This document shows positions 54,321-64,000 of a stretch of 64,000 nt of DNA, piece after piece. A model generated the notes under the pieces. That model saw only the letters and a program-made list of their open reading frames with translations, made no database searches and had not been told where the DNA came from. Source of the stretch: Larimichthys crocea (lineage: Eukaryota; Chordata; Actinopteri; Sciaenidae); the NCBI RefSeq assembly GCF_000972845.2, contig NC_040011.1, forward strand, positions 24,109,567-24,173,566, in the 5' to 3' direction. Made by a program: the position numbers and the translations under genes. Numbering within the stretch: position 1 is the stretch's first letter; each line of letters opens with the position of its first letter.

Positions 54321-55105
54321 AAATTGTGATTGTATTTCCTCTGGAAGGACACACTTGACATTCATTCGTCAGATTCGAGTCATCTTAACTGGTCACTTGG
54401 CTTTTCTGTAAACACACAGACTTTGCATTTTCAATGCACGCTTCTATTTTCTTTGCTTACAGAGTGCTTCAGATGCTGGATGAACACATTTCAGCAGAGC
54501 CAACGCAGAGGATTATTATCATTTCTCAGCAGTGGGCTGTGTTGGCTGGAAAATGGGAATTCACAATGCTGATTAGTGTGGGCATTTTTGAAGTTTTGCA
54601 AGCTTATTCAGTTCTTGTCAGAGGTAGAGAAGGGAGGCGAGTGAGCTGTTTATAATCTTATTCAGCAGCATTAGCCTGTGTAGTGTTGGTAAGTGTTTAG
54701 AAAAACAGCAGTCATCAGCTTTCCTTCACAGCACAAATAAACAGAAATGTGGTGAACTGCCCCATGGCAGATTCTATACTTATCTCCCAGAAGAACCATG
54801 TCAGCTCATTCGGGTGATTCTTAGACCGCATTGTCCGCCACCAACTATCCGTATAATGCTGTTAAAAGAAGAAAAATATCACGACAGCTGTGCAGAGAAC
54901 AAAGAAGCTGCAGAATTATTCATTATGACTGAAAATGATAGCTGCAATAGCTTTGTTTGTGGAACCACTTCAAAGGACTGAACCATATCACAGGATGAAA
55001 CCGCTAATATCAGACGATTCTGCAAGTCCTGATTCTTTCTGCCAACATTATTTTTAATGGTCAATAGCTGCCTTTTTAAACTCTTGCTTTCAACACATGG
55101 CAGTT

Positions 55106-55320
55106 GTGGTGGCAGTAGCGCAGTCCGTAGGGACTTGTCTTATGAAGCGGAGGGTGGCCAATTCAAGTCCAGTATGGACCAAAGTATGGAAGATGGACCG
55201 GTAGCTGGAAAGGTGCCAGTTCACCTCCTGGCACTGCCATGGTGCCCTTGAGCAAGGCACCGATCCCCCACAACTGCTCTCAGGGTGCTGCCCCGTGTCT
55301 AACAACTGCTATACATCTTT
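55106..55320 (+). mobile_element. tRNA-derived SINE
   Basis: The head contains an A-box (tagcgcagtccg, 55115) and a B-box-like aattcaagtcc (55160). The body is the typical teleost text ccggtagctggaaaggtgcc, ttcacctcctggcactgcc, cccttgagcaaggcaccgat and caactgctctcagggtgctg. There is no protein. Confidence 0.7.
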
Positions 55321-55452
55321 TACTTATGGATTTGCTTGTTTGTTTATTTAGTGGCTGCTACATGGTTTTGGGTGTCTTGTTTAGTGTTTCCTGTTTTATT
55401 TTGTAATTCTCCCCTCTACTCATGTCCATAATAAGCTGCAACTTCCATGGCC

Positions 55453-55910
55453 GTGAAATGAAGCCAATGTGGAAGTCTCAAACTGCAGTTCCTCAAACGT
55501 CCACTTGAGGCTGGCAACAGAACAAGTCAGTCTCCATAAGTCCCTATGTTCAAATGTCCAACTTCACAGCAGAAATAAACATGTTTACAGCCTGATACAA
55601 AAAACTGTTTTGGTCTCTATAGCTAATTTCCCCGTTCATAACAACTGTACTGAGGGTGAACTTATATACAACTCACCTGTTCAGATTATATTAAGGCTTA
55701 AAGTTAACAGCGTGGCATCTTTGAGGGTGGGTGTCATTACAGATGGCTTGATTGAGCAACCAGGCGTCTTTCAGGTCCACGGGACAGTCCTGCAAGGACA
55801 GCCAACATGGCGGTGGCCAGGGCCACATATTTTGAGATTCAAAACAGCTCCTCAGAAACCTGTGGGTGACGTTATGCATATACTGCCCATTCTTTATACT
55901 GTCTTCCAAC
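55453..55910 (+). repeat. Dispersed repeat family E, copy 2 (longer)
   Basis: This copy extends past the shared 240 bp through gggtgggtgtcattacagat, caagatggcggtggccagg-like text and cctgtgggtgacgtta to cattctttatactgtct, the usual end of this fish repeat. The 185-codon frame at 55469-56026 falls mostly in it and is not a gene. Confidence 0.8.
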
Positions 55911-56624
55911 TTGATAAGTTTCACCTGCGTCTTGTTATCCTGTCTTCACTTGTGTATTCAGTTGGTGTGTTCTTTGGTTTCAGTTCATTTTCAAGCGGTC
56001 CAGCCATTCCTTGTGTTTTGTTTTGACTAATACTTTGTTTTCTTTGCCTGTTTTATGGACTTTGGATACCGCCTGCTACTTTACAAATCTGTTTGCTTGT
56101 TTGGAGTGTCTCGCTTGTTTGGTTTTGAGCTGAGCCAGTCCAAGAATCCATAAGCTATTGTACATTCACTTTTGCAATTAATCGATCTGGACCAGTCAAG
56201 CCTCCTTCTCTTGTGTTCCCTGTTTTCTCTGCTTGAACTGAGCAGAGACATATCATTAACATAAACACCCTCACCTTTTTGAAGTTAATTTGTCAGAGCT
56301 AACAATTATATCCAGCAGTTATGTAAAGTGGCTTTTGGGGGTATTTACATTGAAACTGCTGCAGCCAAAAATGACACTATGAGAGTGCTGAGAGTTTCAG
56401 CTCATTGTTTAGCTGTCTGCCCACAGCTGAAACTCATTTTAAAGCTCCATAAAGCCGAAGGGAACTTCCCCCTGTCACATACTCAACTTGTTATAGACGT
56501 GTTTCCATCTATGTATTTTAAAGTATCACATTAGAAAAGTTTGAAACTGCATAATTCTTAAATCTTTACACATAATTGAGCCGGTTTTTGCCTTTTTTGA
56601 AAGTGTTAATGTTTTTATTAAAAC

Positions 56625-56805
56625 CTTTTTCACAGCAGCCATTTGAAATGAAATAGTAGGTCAACACAGGTGTTACCAATGATGCTAATTTAGGTTCAGT
56701 TCCATTCAGGTCAGACAGAGTCAGGGTGCTGCTGTGCTGCATGTTGGCTCACTGGAAAGTCTCTGCTGCACTAAATGGAACTGAACCTTAATTACTATGA
56801 ATATA
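56625..56805 (+). mobile_element. MITE family D, copy 3
   Basis: It starts with acctttttcacagcagccat, continues aaatgaaatagtaggtcaac, ggtgttaccaatgatgctaa and ttccattcaggtcagacaga, and ends with an inverted partner (aaatggaactgaaccttaat). It is diverged from copy 1 but clearly the same family. Confidence 0.75.
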
Positions 56806-57051
56806 CCCTTCATCATATCAATATATGAAGCAAACACTAACATCATATTTATCTGAAACTTTACAGTACGGCTTCCACCAACAGCTTATCTCATAAACCA
56901 ACTCCTAATATTCACGTAATGGAAGTGGATGATAATTCATTCATATTTTTTTCAAAATATAAATATAAATATTCCATATTATTTTGTCAAATTACTACAA
57001 CTTAAGTTAAAATTTCAGTTAAAATTAAATAAAAATATAATTTTAGCTGTT

Positions 57052-57235
57052 TTTAAAGGTCCATTGTGTAAGATTTAGGAGTATTTATCGACCGGTATCA
57101 TCTATTATTTGTTGGGCTTATCCTCATCAGGGTCACGGTGGGGCTGGAGCTTATCCCAGCTGACATTGTGCGAGATGCCAGGTACACCCTGTACCACTAG
57201 GTGCCACTAAGTCCTTCACACTGGACCTTTAAGGT
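57052..57235. mobile_element. MITE copy 2, containing an RTE/Rex3-like fragment
   Basis: The ends ttaaaggtccattgtgtaag and cttcacactggacctttaag are those of the 46322-46698 MITE. The middle (gcttatcctcatcagggtca, ggggctggagcttatccc, tacaccctg) is the RTE/Rex3-like 3' text also seen at 11829. The MITE interior is replaced or interrupted, giving a nested or chimeric copy. Confidence 0.7.
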
Positions 57236-59638
57236 CAGAGATTGTGGCTTTCAAGTGAAGTACAGTAAAGGCAGGTTTAGGTGACTAACTAACACTAGGT
57301 TAAAGAAGGATCATGAATACTAAAAATAATGATGTTTATTGCAGTTCTGTGACAGGAGGTGAACTCAAGTCTCCTACATGAAAGTCAGACATGTTGCACT
57401 ATCCACCGCCCTGACCCAAACACCCTTACTTTCTGCCTCACTTCATAAAGGACAAACTACTTCCTCCATTGGCACTGGACATAAATCATGAGGTGCGAAA
57501 TCCTCGCTTTCTAAGGGATACTGGGCTTGTTATACCTTTGCCTTGCTGCAGTGCTGTAGGAGTGTACATTACTGTTGGATTCACCTTTTAGAGGTCAGTC
57601 AAACAATGCTTTTAAGCCTCATGTTACAATAGTATCATCCTAGTTTATTAGCCAACAAAAAGCCCAAGTGTGTGCAGTGACAAGGAAGACTTCCTTGAGT
57701 CCATGAGAGTGACAGCTTATCAGATGCCAAAACGCTGCACATGCTTGAAGGTCCCACGTCAAACATGACCGGAGATGATTCAGTAATTGGGTTTTAAAGG
57801 TGAGTCTGGCTACCCTTGACCACAGTCCCCAGACACACCTCGCTGGTTTGACTTCAATGCAAATCCCATGCTCTGTCCATTGCTACTGGTTCACTGACGT
57901 CACCTCAAAGTGCAGCACATTTATACATTTGAAAAATGTTCCACTGAATGTGTGCTACTTTTGATAGATTGATTTAAAGTGGAGAAATGCTAACATACTT
58001 TTAATTGTCTTCTCTGCATATAAAAGATAAATGAGGTCTGGATTGAATTCCAAACATGGATACGGGAGTGTTGTGCATGTGTGAAAATTCCATTCATTAT
58101 AAACTGTGGAAGCCGCGTAGTCATTTTTGTTTTTCTCTTGTAGCAACTTAGCGACATATCTCATTAATCTGCTGTGTGCGCCTGTCTGCGGAGTTTCTAC
58201 CAAATGATGGTTTGAAAATATAAAACCACATGCACAATCTCCCACACACACGTCTAATCTACTACCTGCTTGTCTTGCTTGTCAAGCTTCACGTTTCAAA
58301 ATTAGAGTCACAATAAGAAAGAATCAGCCTGGTAAAGTTGAGTGGGTGTGGATGCTGTGGGAGATAAGAATTACATCAGTTTGTATTGTTGGAAACTGAT
58401 TTTCATACAAAAGAGACAAATCAAGTTGTCTCGTTATACCTTTCATACAGAGCAGGTCTAGACTGTACTCTTTATATTATTTACTGAGACCAAACAATTC
58501 CCACCATGAGCAAGCTGATGGAAAGGGTTTTTTAGCACAAACAAGCAGAAACACAAAAGAAACATGGGAGGTACTGTATACTTTTTTTGCCATCTGACCT
58601 TGAGTTTAATGAGAAGATAAGCTCAAACTGTTCAGAAAGAGCCCAAACACCCTGTTATGAGGACAGAACTTTGTGATGTTGCAAGTGTTGTTCAATAAAA
58701 AACAGCTGTGCTACACCTGGATTTGTTCTTGAAGCAGGAATTAACAGTAGCTCTACCAAAGATAACCACAGAGTAGGTTTTTATTTATAGCTCAGCTTCA
58801 GATTTCATCCATTGATATGAGAACCACAAGACTAGATGAATGTGATTGTGCCATGTCCTGTTTAGATTAGATTCCCCCAGCAAACGGCATTTGTTATTTT
58901 ATTTTTGTGGCAGTCCTTGACTTATTATAGAAGACAAACACTCTTTCATTCCCTGTGACAGAGGCTGATGAGTGTGCGTTACTGAAACGAAACAATAACT
59001 TTGCTTCATGTTCTTAACAATCTCTATCAGGATCAGAAACCTGTAGGAGGTAGCATAAGCAGCCAAGTTTGACCCGTCACAGTTTTTGCGGTCTCCATGC
59101 GGCATCTCTGTAGCAGCTACCCCCGATGTGTTGAGGAGGCACACATCAGCTACAACATACCCAACAATGGTTACATGTGAGGGCCGCAAAACTACATCTT
59201 AAACCATCTTTCCTACATGTTCTCTTTCTGCTAAAATACAAAAAGTAACAAGTAAAGCAGATGATTCTGGAGTTGTTGGATATTTTCTTTTTGGGTCTTC
59301 TGACTGAGCTGAGCTTCTGAGCTTTCTTTGTTCCAGTTTTTGAACGAGACTAAACAAGTCCTGGACCTATCTCTGTACTGAATGCACACAGATCAAACCG
59401 ATAGCTATCTGTTCATCTGATTCGGGCAGAAGATTCTTCACAACAGTATGCACAACATTCAAAGAATTTTGAATTTCCTTTAGGCCTTTGTGCACACACA
59501 TGTTTCAGTATTTCAAAATGGATAAATGACTGCAGGAAACTGGTGCATTGTTTGAAAGGTTGCCATGTTACAGTTTACTTGCTTATACCCTAAATATGGT
59601 GAGTTTTAGTCCATTTAGATTTTAAACCAAACAGAGGA

Positions 59639-59639
<1 letters not shown>

Positions 59640-59681
<42 letters not shown>
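59640..59681 (+). repeat. (CA)n microsatellite
   Basis: A pure CA run of about 21 units in the downstream intergenic region. Confidence 0.97.
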
Positions 59682-59683
<2 letters not shown>

Positions 59684-60701
59684 AAAAAGAATAGTAAGAT
59701 GTTGATTACTGATCCCTCTATTTACTTAAACTAGACCATCTGGACCAGATGAACATTTATCCACAACAAAGTCTTCATGTTTATGACATTATGAAGTCAT
59801 TTATGGATGTGGAGTGGATGTGATTAAGAAATTAAGATTTTACTTTCTTTGGGCTCTAACTCAGTGAACATTTAAAATAATAAATTAGTAATAAAATATT
59901 GGGTTGCTAAATTGCAGGCCTGCATAGATCCAAGACTTATTATGAAATATTAATCAATGCCTTTGACCAGGTGCTTTGCAGTCAGAAGCTTATTAATCCT
60001 TAATAAATACCCCTTCTTGTTTGTCTGGGTGCACTCGTGATGTGTTTGTGTGAATAAAATGAACCCTGAGCTCCCGCCGCGTTGCTCTTGGACAGGTGTG
60101 TTTCTCTGCTGTTGGTTTCCTGGTGTTCTGGGTCGTTTCAGGCTGCCAAACTCAATACAGCTCCCGCTAGCTTCTGGAGGTGGGAGGCCTGATTAGTTGT
60201 GACTCTGTCTTCCTGAGTTTCAAAAAGCAGCTACGTGATGGAGTCAGTGCTGATAGCCTTTGCCTGCTCAACTCCTGAGCCAACTTTTGTTGCAGTCTTT
60301 GCTAAAGCTGTTTTGTGTTTTGATTTGTGCGGCATTTCTTCCATCTATCAGTAGCAGCTTGCACATATAGTGATGTTAACGTTGGTGGGAGAAGGCACTT
60401 CTCTAAGACCCCAGGAGCTTAGTCTGCAGAGGTCAAAGGTCAAAAGTCTGGCCTCCCGGGGGTCACCGAAGCGGAGAAAAGTGCTCTGCGTAAATTCTGT
60501 CTTTACATGTTCAGATAGATGAACTAATTACAGCGAGTGTGTGCAGAGGTCCACAGACAATCAAGTCTTTAGCTTATCTGCTGCTTACAGCCACTCAGGA
60601 GGTCAAACACACATTAGCCTGCTATCACGGCTAATCTCTGTCTCCCTGTCAGTCTCTGCTTTCTCCTCACTCCACTCCAGTAGCTCTCTCTCTCTCACAC
60701 A

Positions 60702-61325
60702 CAGTACCAGTCAAATGTTTGGACACACCTTCTTATTCAATGGATTTTCTTTATTTCTGTTGTTTTCTTCATTGTAGATGAACACTGAAGGCTCTTTATT
60801 TCTGTTGTTTTCTTCATTGTAGATGAACACTGAAGGCATCAAAACTATGAAATAACATGCATGTAAATGCATGGTAAATAAAAGAAGTATAAACAAAGTC
60901 AAATATGTTTTATATTTTAGATTCTTTAAAGTAGCCACATTTGCTTTGATGACAGCTTTGCAGCCTGTCAGTCAGCTTCAGGAGGTCCTCACCTGGAATG
61001 ATTTCCCAACAGTCTTGAAGGAGTTGCTGGTCGCTTTTCCTTCACTCTGCGGTCAAACTCATCCCAAACCATCTCAACTGAGTTTAGGTCAAGTGATTGT
61101 GGAGGCCAGGTCTCCTTCCTGGTCATTGTGTTTTGGGTCATTGTCCACGCTTCACAGTGGGAACCACACATGCAGATACCATCTGAACCAAAAATCTCAT
61201 TTGTACTTATGTCCAGATCTTCACTTGTGTAAGTTAATCTCTTGTGTTTGAAGCAGTTCCCTCCTTTGTGTTGGCTTTTCCAGTCATGGTTTATTTCCGT
61301 TTCTTTGTGGTCCCATTCCATTTAT
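60702..61325 (-). pseudogene. Decayed Tc1-like transposase element
   Basis: The left end cagtaccagtcaaatgtttg gacacacc is a known fish Tc1-type terminal repeat. The minus strand encodes TWPPQSLDLNSVEMVWDEFD RRVKEKRPATPS, the catalytic-end DDE transposase motif (usual form PPQSPDLNPIEMVWDELDRRVKEK). The catalytic glutamate is kept (EMVWDEFD), but the N-terminal half is absent or scrambled and no right terminal repeat is obvious. Non-functional. Confidence 0.85.
60748..60837 (+). repeat. Exact 45-bp tandem duplication inside the Tc1 end
   Basis: 60748-60792 and 60793-60837 are identical (tctttatttctgttgttttc...). The duplication lies just inside the terminal repeat and postdates the insertion. 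Confidence 0.95.
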
Positions 61326-61348
61326 TGCAGCAAAGACTTTCCAATAAG

Positions 61349-61475
61349 CACCACAGCAGAACCCTGACTCTGTTTGACCTGAATGGAATTGAACCTTAGT
61401 TAGCATCATTGGTAACACCTGTGTTTACCTAGTATTTCATGTCAAAATGGCTGCTGTGAAAAAGGTCTATTGGTG
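61349..61475 (-). mobile_element. MITE family D, copy 4
   Basis: It is the reverse complement of the copy 3 arrangement, with gaccctgactctgtt-type text, gacctgaatggaattgaacc, gcatcattggtaacacctgt, tagtatttcatgtcaaaatg and gctgctgtgaaaaaggtct. It directly follows the decayed Tc1 element. Confidence 0.75.
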
Positions 61476-63479
61476 ATTTTTGAGGCTGGTAACTGAAATG
61501 AACTTGTTTTCGTGGAGAGAACCAGCCCCATCAGTGTTTTATGGCGTTTCTTTTTACTTAGTTGAATGGCTGCCATAATATGGATTACTACAGCAGTTGA
61601 ATAGCTACCTCTGAACTACAACGCATTAAGAAGGCAAAGAATTTCACTAATTAACGTTTGACGAGGCAAACCTAGTTAATTAAAAACCATTGAGGTGACA
61701 AGCTGACTGAGAGAATGTCAGGAGTGTTCAAAGCAAAAGGTGGTTACTTTAAAAACATATTTGCTGTCTTTCCACTGTTTTTAACTACATAATTCTGTAT
61801 GTGCTTTTTAGATGCTTTAATCTACAATGTATAAAATAATAAAAAGACGACAACTGAATGCAAATGTGTGTGCAAACTCAAATAAAACAGGAATTCTTGG
61901 CCATGTAGACATGTAACCAGTTTGTCAGTGGGATATTTCATGTGCACGTGTAGGACAAAGACTTGAGCCATAGCGACAGTACCTCTGTCGTGGCATTTTG
62001 GGAATAAAATGAAGCAATCATTACTCATATTCAAGATTTAAAAAGGTTTCTACAGCCAAATAGGAAACTAAATATAAAACTGTGTAAAATTCAGACACAG
62101 TGACAAAGTACTGCATAGCCTGTGGGCTCTTTCACTTCAGTGCCTGTCGTCTCACTGCAGCATCAGGTCTTATATCATTAATACATTTATAATGAGCCAT
62201 CCTTGGTTAAAAATGAACGGTGGCGTAGTATTTTAAGGAACAAGCTGCAATGTTATGAGAATAAAGTTGTATTTTCCAGACAGAAGGTGATGGTGTTCCA
62301 AAAATAAATATAGAATTTTACAAGAAAATGTAATAAAAGAATAAAAATACAGCCTTAATATTTCAAGTCTGTTGTAGATTTGTGAAGCTCAAAAGTCTCT
62401 AAAAAAATCCTCAATAGTATTATGGAGGTGCAGGAGAAATCAGATTACAAGTAAACTGCATGTAAACGCATGTTTGCTTTAACTTCATTCCTGAAAGTCA
62501 TTCCACTGCAAAGGCACGCTCCTGTAATGTAATGTCAACATGCAGTCACATACTGCACAGGCCTTCCCTGCTTTACGTACCCCACTGACACTCTACATCA
62601 ACATCACATACGCTAAAACCCAAAGGTGTATTTCCTTGAATCACCCTCACCGAATGTCAACATACAATTGAGATGTAATCAGGTAACATTACAGCTCTAT
62701 CCGGGAAATCGTCTTCTTTGTGTAGACAATGAGCGCTGCATGTTCTGCTTATCACAGAGAGTCAAATATCGAGCAGTGATGTTTCTACCTTCGTCTCATT
62801 CTGTCTCAGTCGGAGCTTCTGCCGTCTGGTTGACTTTATCAGTTGTACTGTAAAGCTTTAAATTATTCAGTGCGTGCACAGATCGAGAGAAAGCAAGAGG
62901 GTGAGGGGGGGAGAGACATTATCTTTGACAGCAGCCTCTATTTCTCTCCCCTTCTGTCTCACTGCACATCAGTTCAGACAGTGTTTACCAGAATAAACCC
63001 TGTCCTCCTCCCTCGTCTTTGCTATCCTGTGGGTGCTCTCTTCCCTTGTTTGCTCTGGAGTTTTGTTACTGGACAGAAGTGTTAAGTTCACTCAACAGCT
63101 GTAGATTACTATGGACTGATACAACCAGACTGGTTCACACCCCTGTCTTACTCACCTAAAATATGGTATGCTGCAGTAGGGTACTTATTATCCTTTGCAG
63201 TGTCTGATTCACCACATTATTCTTAGCTCACGCTTTTTCAAGTCTCCAAACTATTCACTGCCACTACAGAATATGCAAGTGGCACTTTGTCTTGGAAATA
63301 CTGTCTGTGTGGTCTTATTTCCACTGCAGGAAATCATTCAGACAAATGTGTAGTGCCCTATGATGTTTTCTCTACGGTCATATGTTCTATAGTTTAGCTG
63401 TCTAGTGTCCTATAATGCATCTATAATTTCCTATTGTGTCTTAGAATGTTGATATAATCCATCTATCAGTTTTTCTGCC

Positions 63480-64000
63480 ACTTTCAGGCCACATCAGGCT
63501 AAGATAGTCCAGATACCACAATGTGCTGCTGCCCCTCCAAGGTAGTCCTGAGGCATATCTAGGCCTGATGAGATATATAATCTTACCAGTGTGTTTTGGG
63601 TCTATCCCAGGGTCCACTACCAGTTGGGGGTAGCCAGAAAACCCCTAAAGGAAGGCACCCAGGAGGCATTCTGATACATTAACCACCTCAGCTGATACCT
63701 TTTTGACATGAAGGAGCTGCAGCTTTGCTCTGAGCTCCAATGTTTGAGCCCAGCCAGCCAACAGAGGAAACTAATTTAATTTGTACCAATGATCTCATCC
63801 TTTTGGGGACTGTTGAAAACTCATGATCATGGGTGAAGGTTGACATGTAGACAGAGTGGGAAATGAAATGCTTCGTCTTCCAGCTCAGCCTCCTCTTCAC
63901 CACAATGATCTGGTACAATGCTTCTGCATTACTGCTGATGCTGCACAAATTGACTTGTCAAACTTGCACTCCATTTTACCCTCACTTGTAGACAAGACCC
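63480..64000 (-). pseudogene. Decayed RTE/Rex3-like LINE reverse transcriptase, C-terminal region, runs off the window
   Basis: The minus strand encodes ALYQIIVVKRRLSWKTKHFI followed by SVYMSTFTHDHEFSTVPKRM, matching the conserved RTE-type tail (ALYRSVVVKRELS-KAKL... YV-TLTYGHE-WV-T-R). Further toward 63580 the text for the Arg-rich LPLEVF-RP-GRP end is still visible as DNA (ctaaaggaaggcacccagga). It has frame breaks and substitutions (GH to DH). The copy continues beyond 64000. Confidence 0.75.

Larger units (their letters stand above)
52331..64000. other. Intergenic DNA downstream of klf7
   Basis: No coding exon with recognisable homology was found on either strand. Contents are dispersed repeats, a homeodomain-motif-rich block (53990-54320), a SINE, a decayed Tc1 transposase and a decayed LINE at the right edge. 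In 52.6-53.9, 56.8-57.0, 57.3-60.6 and 61.5-63.4 kb I see nothing beyond a (CA)n tract at 59640. Confidence 0.7.

Noticed and set aside
55106..55180. tRNA gene
   Set aside because: A and B boxes are recognisable, but the cloverleaf is not intact and it is followed by a standard SINE body.
55469..56026. 185-codon open frame on the + strand
   Set aside because: It lies in dispersed repeat family E (second copy at 13.2 kb) and a pyrimidine-rich repeat. Composition is non-coding.
58899..59189. 96-codon minus-strand frame
   Set aside because: It has no recognisable domain, no exon-like splice sites and no second copy in the window. It is not distinguishable from chance.

Overview
This window is vertebrate nuclear DNA, almost certainly from a ray-finned (teleost) fish. 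There is no operon structure. Exons are short and separated by kilobases of AT-rich, repeat-filled sequence. There are dozens of long (CA)n/(GT)n microsatellites, and the interspersed repeats are of kinds typical of teleosts: Tc1-like transposons, RTE/Rex3-like and L2-like LINE fragments, tRNA-derived SINEs and short palindromic MITEs.

Only one protein-coding gene is supported: klf7 (Kruppel-like factor 7) on the + strand. Three coding exons are visible at 26301-26952, 37025-37148 and 43230-43281. All have consensus splice sites and compatible phases, and together they encode the last 275 residues, including all three C2H2 zinc fingers and the stop codon. The first coding exon (about 34 residues in the mammalian protein) is not in the window. 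So 1-26300 is read as intron 1 (or 5' flank plus intron 1), followed by intron 2 (10.1 kb) and intron 3 (6.1 kb).

After the stop codon comes a long, apparently single-exon 3' untranslated region. It begins with a purine-rich GGA/GAG tract, carries several microsatellites and at least two MITE-like insertions, and may run to a poly(A) signal at 52298, about 9 kb. A proximal poly(A) signal at 44450 is also possible. The last 12 kb (52.3-64 kb) has no recognisable gene. It holds repeats, a TAATTA-rich block that looks like a conserved non-coding element (53990-54320), a decayed Tc1 transposase (60.7-61.3 kb) and the 3' part of a decayed LINE reverse transcriptase that runs off the window end.

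I found no undescribed multi-gene system. The items most worth a second look are structural. They are a MITE copy with perfect 44-bp inverted arms (12248-12376), a short perfect hairpin (18829-18872), a nested repeat insertion with an empty-site control elsewhere in the window (3317-3646), a 57-bp minisatellite next to the last coding exon (42876-43046), paired inverted GT/CA tracts in introns, and purine tracts with a G16 run.
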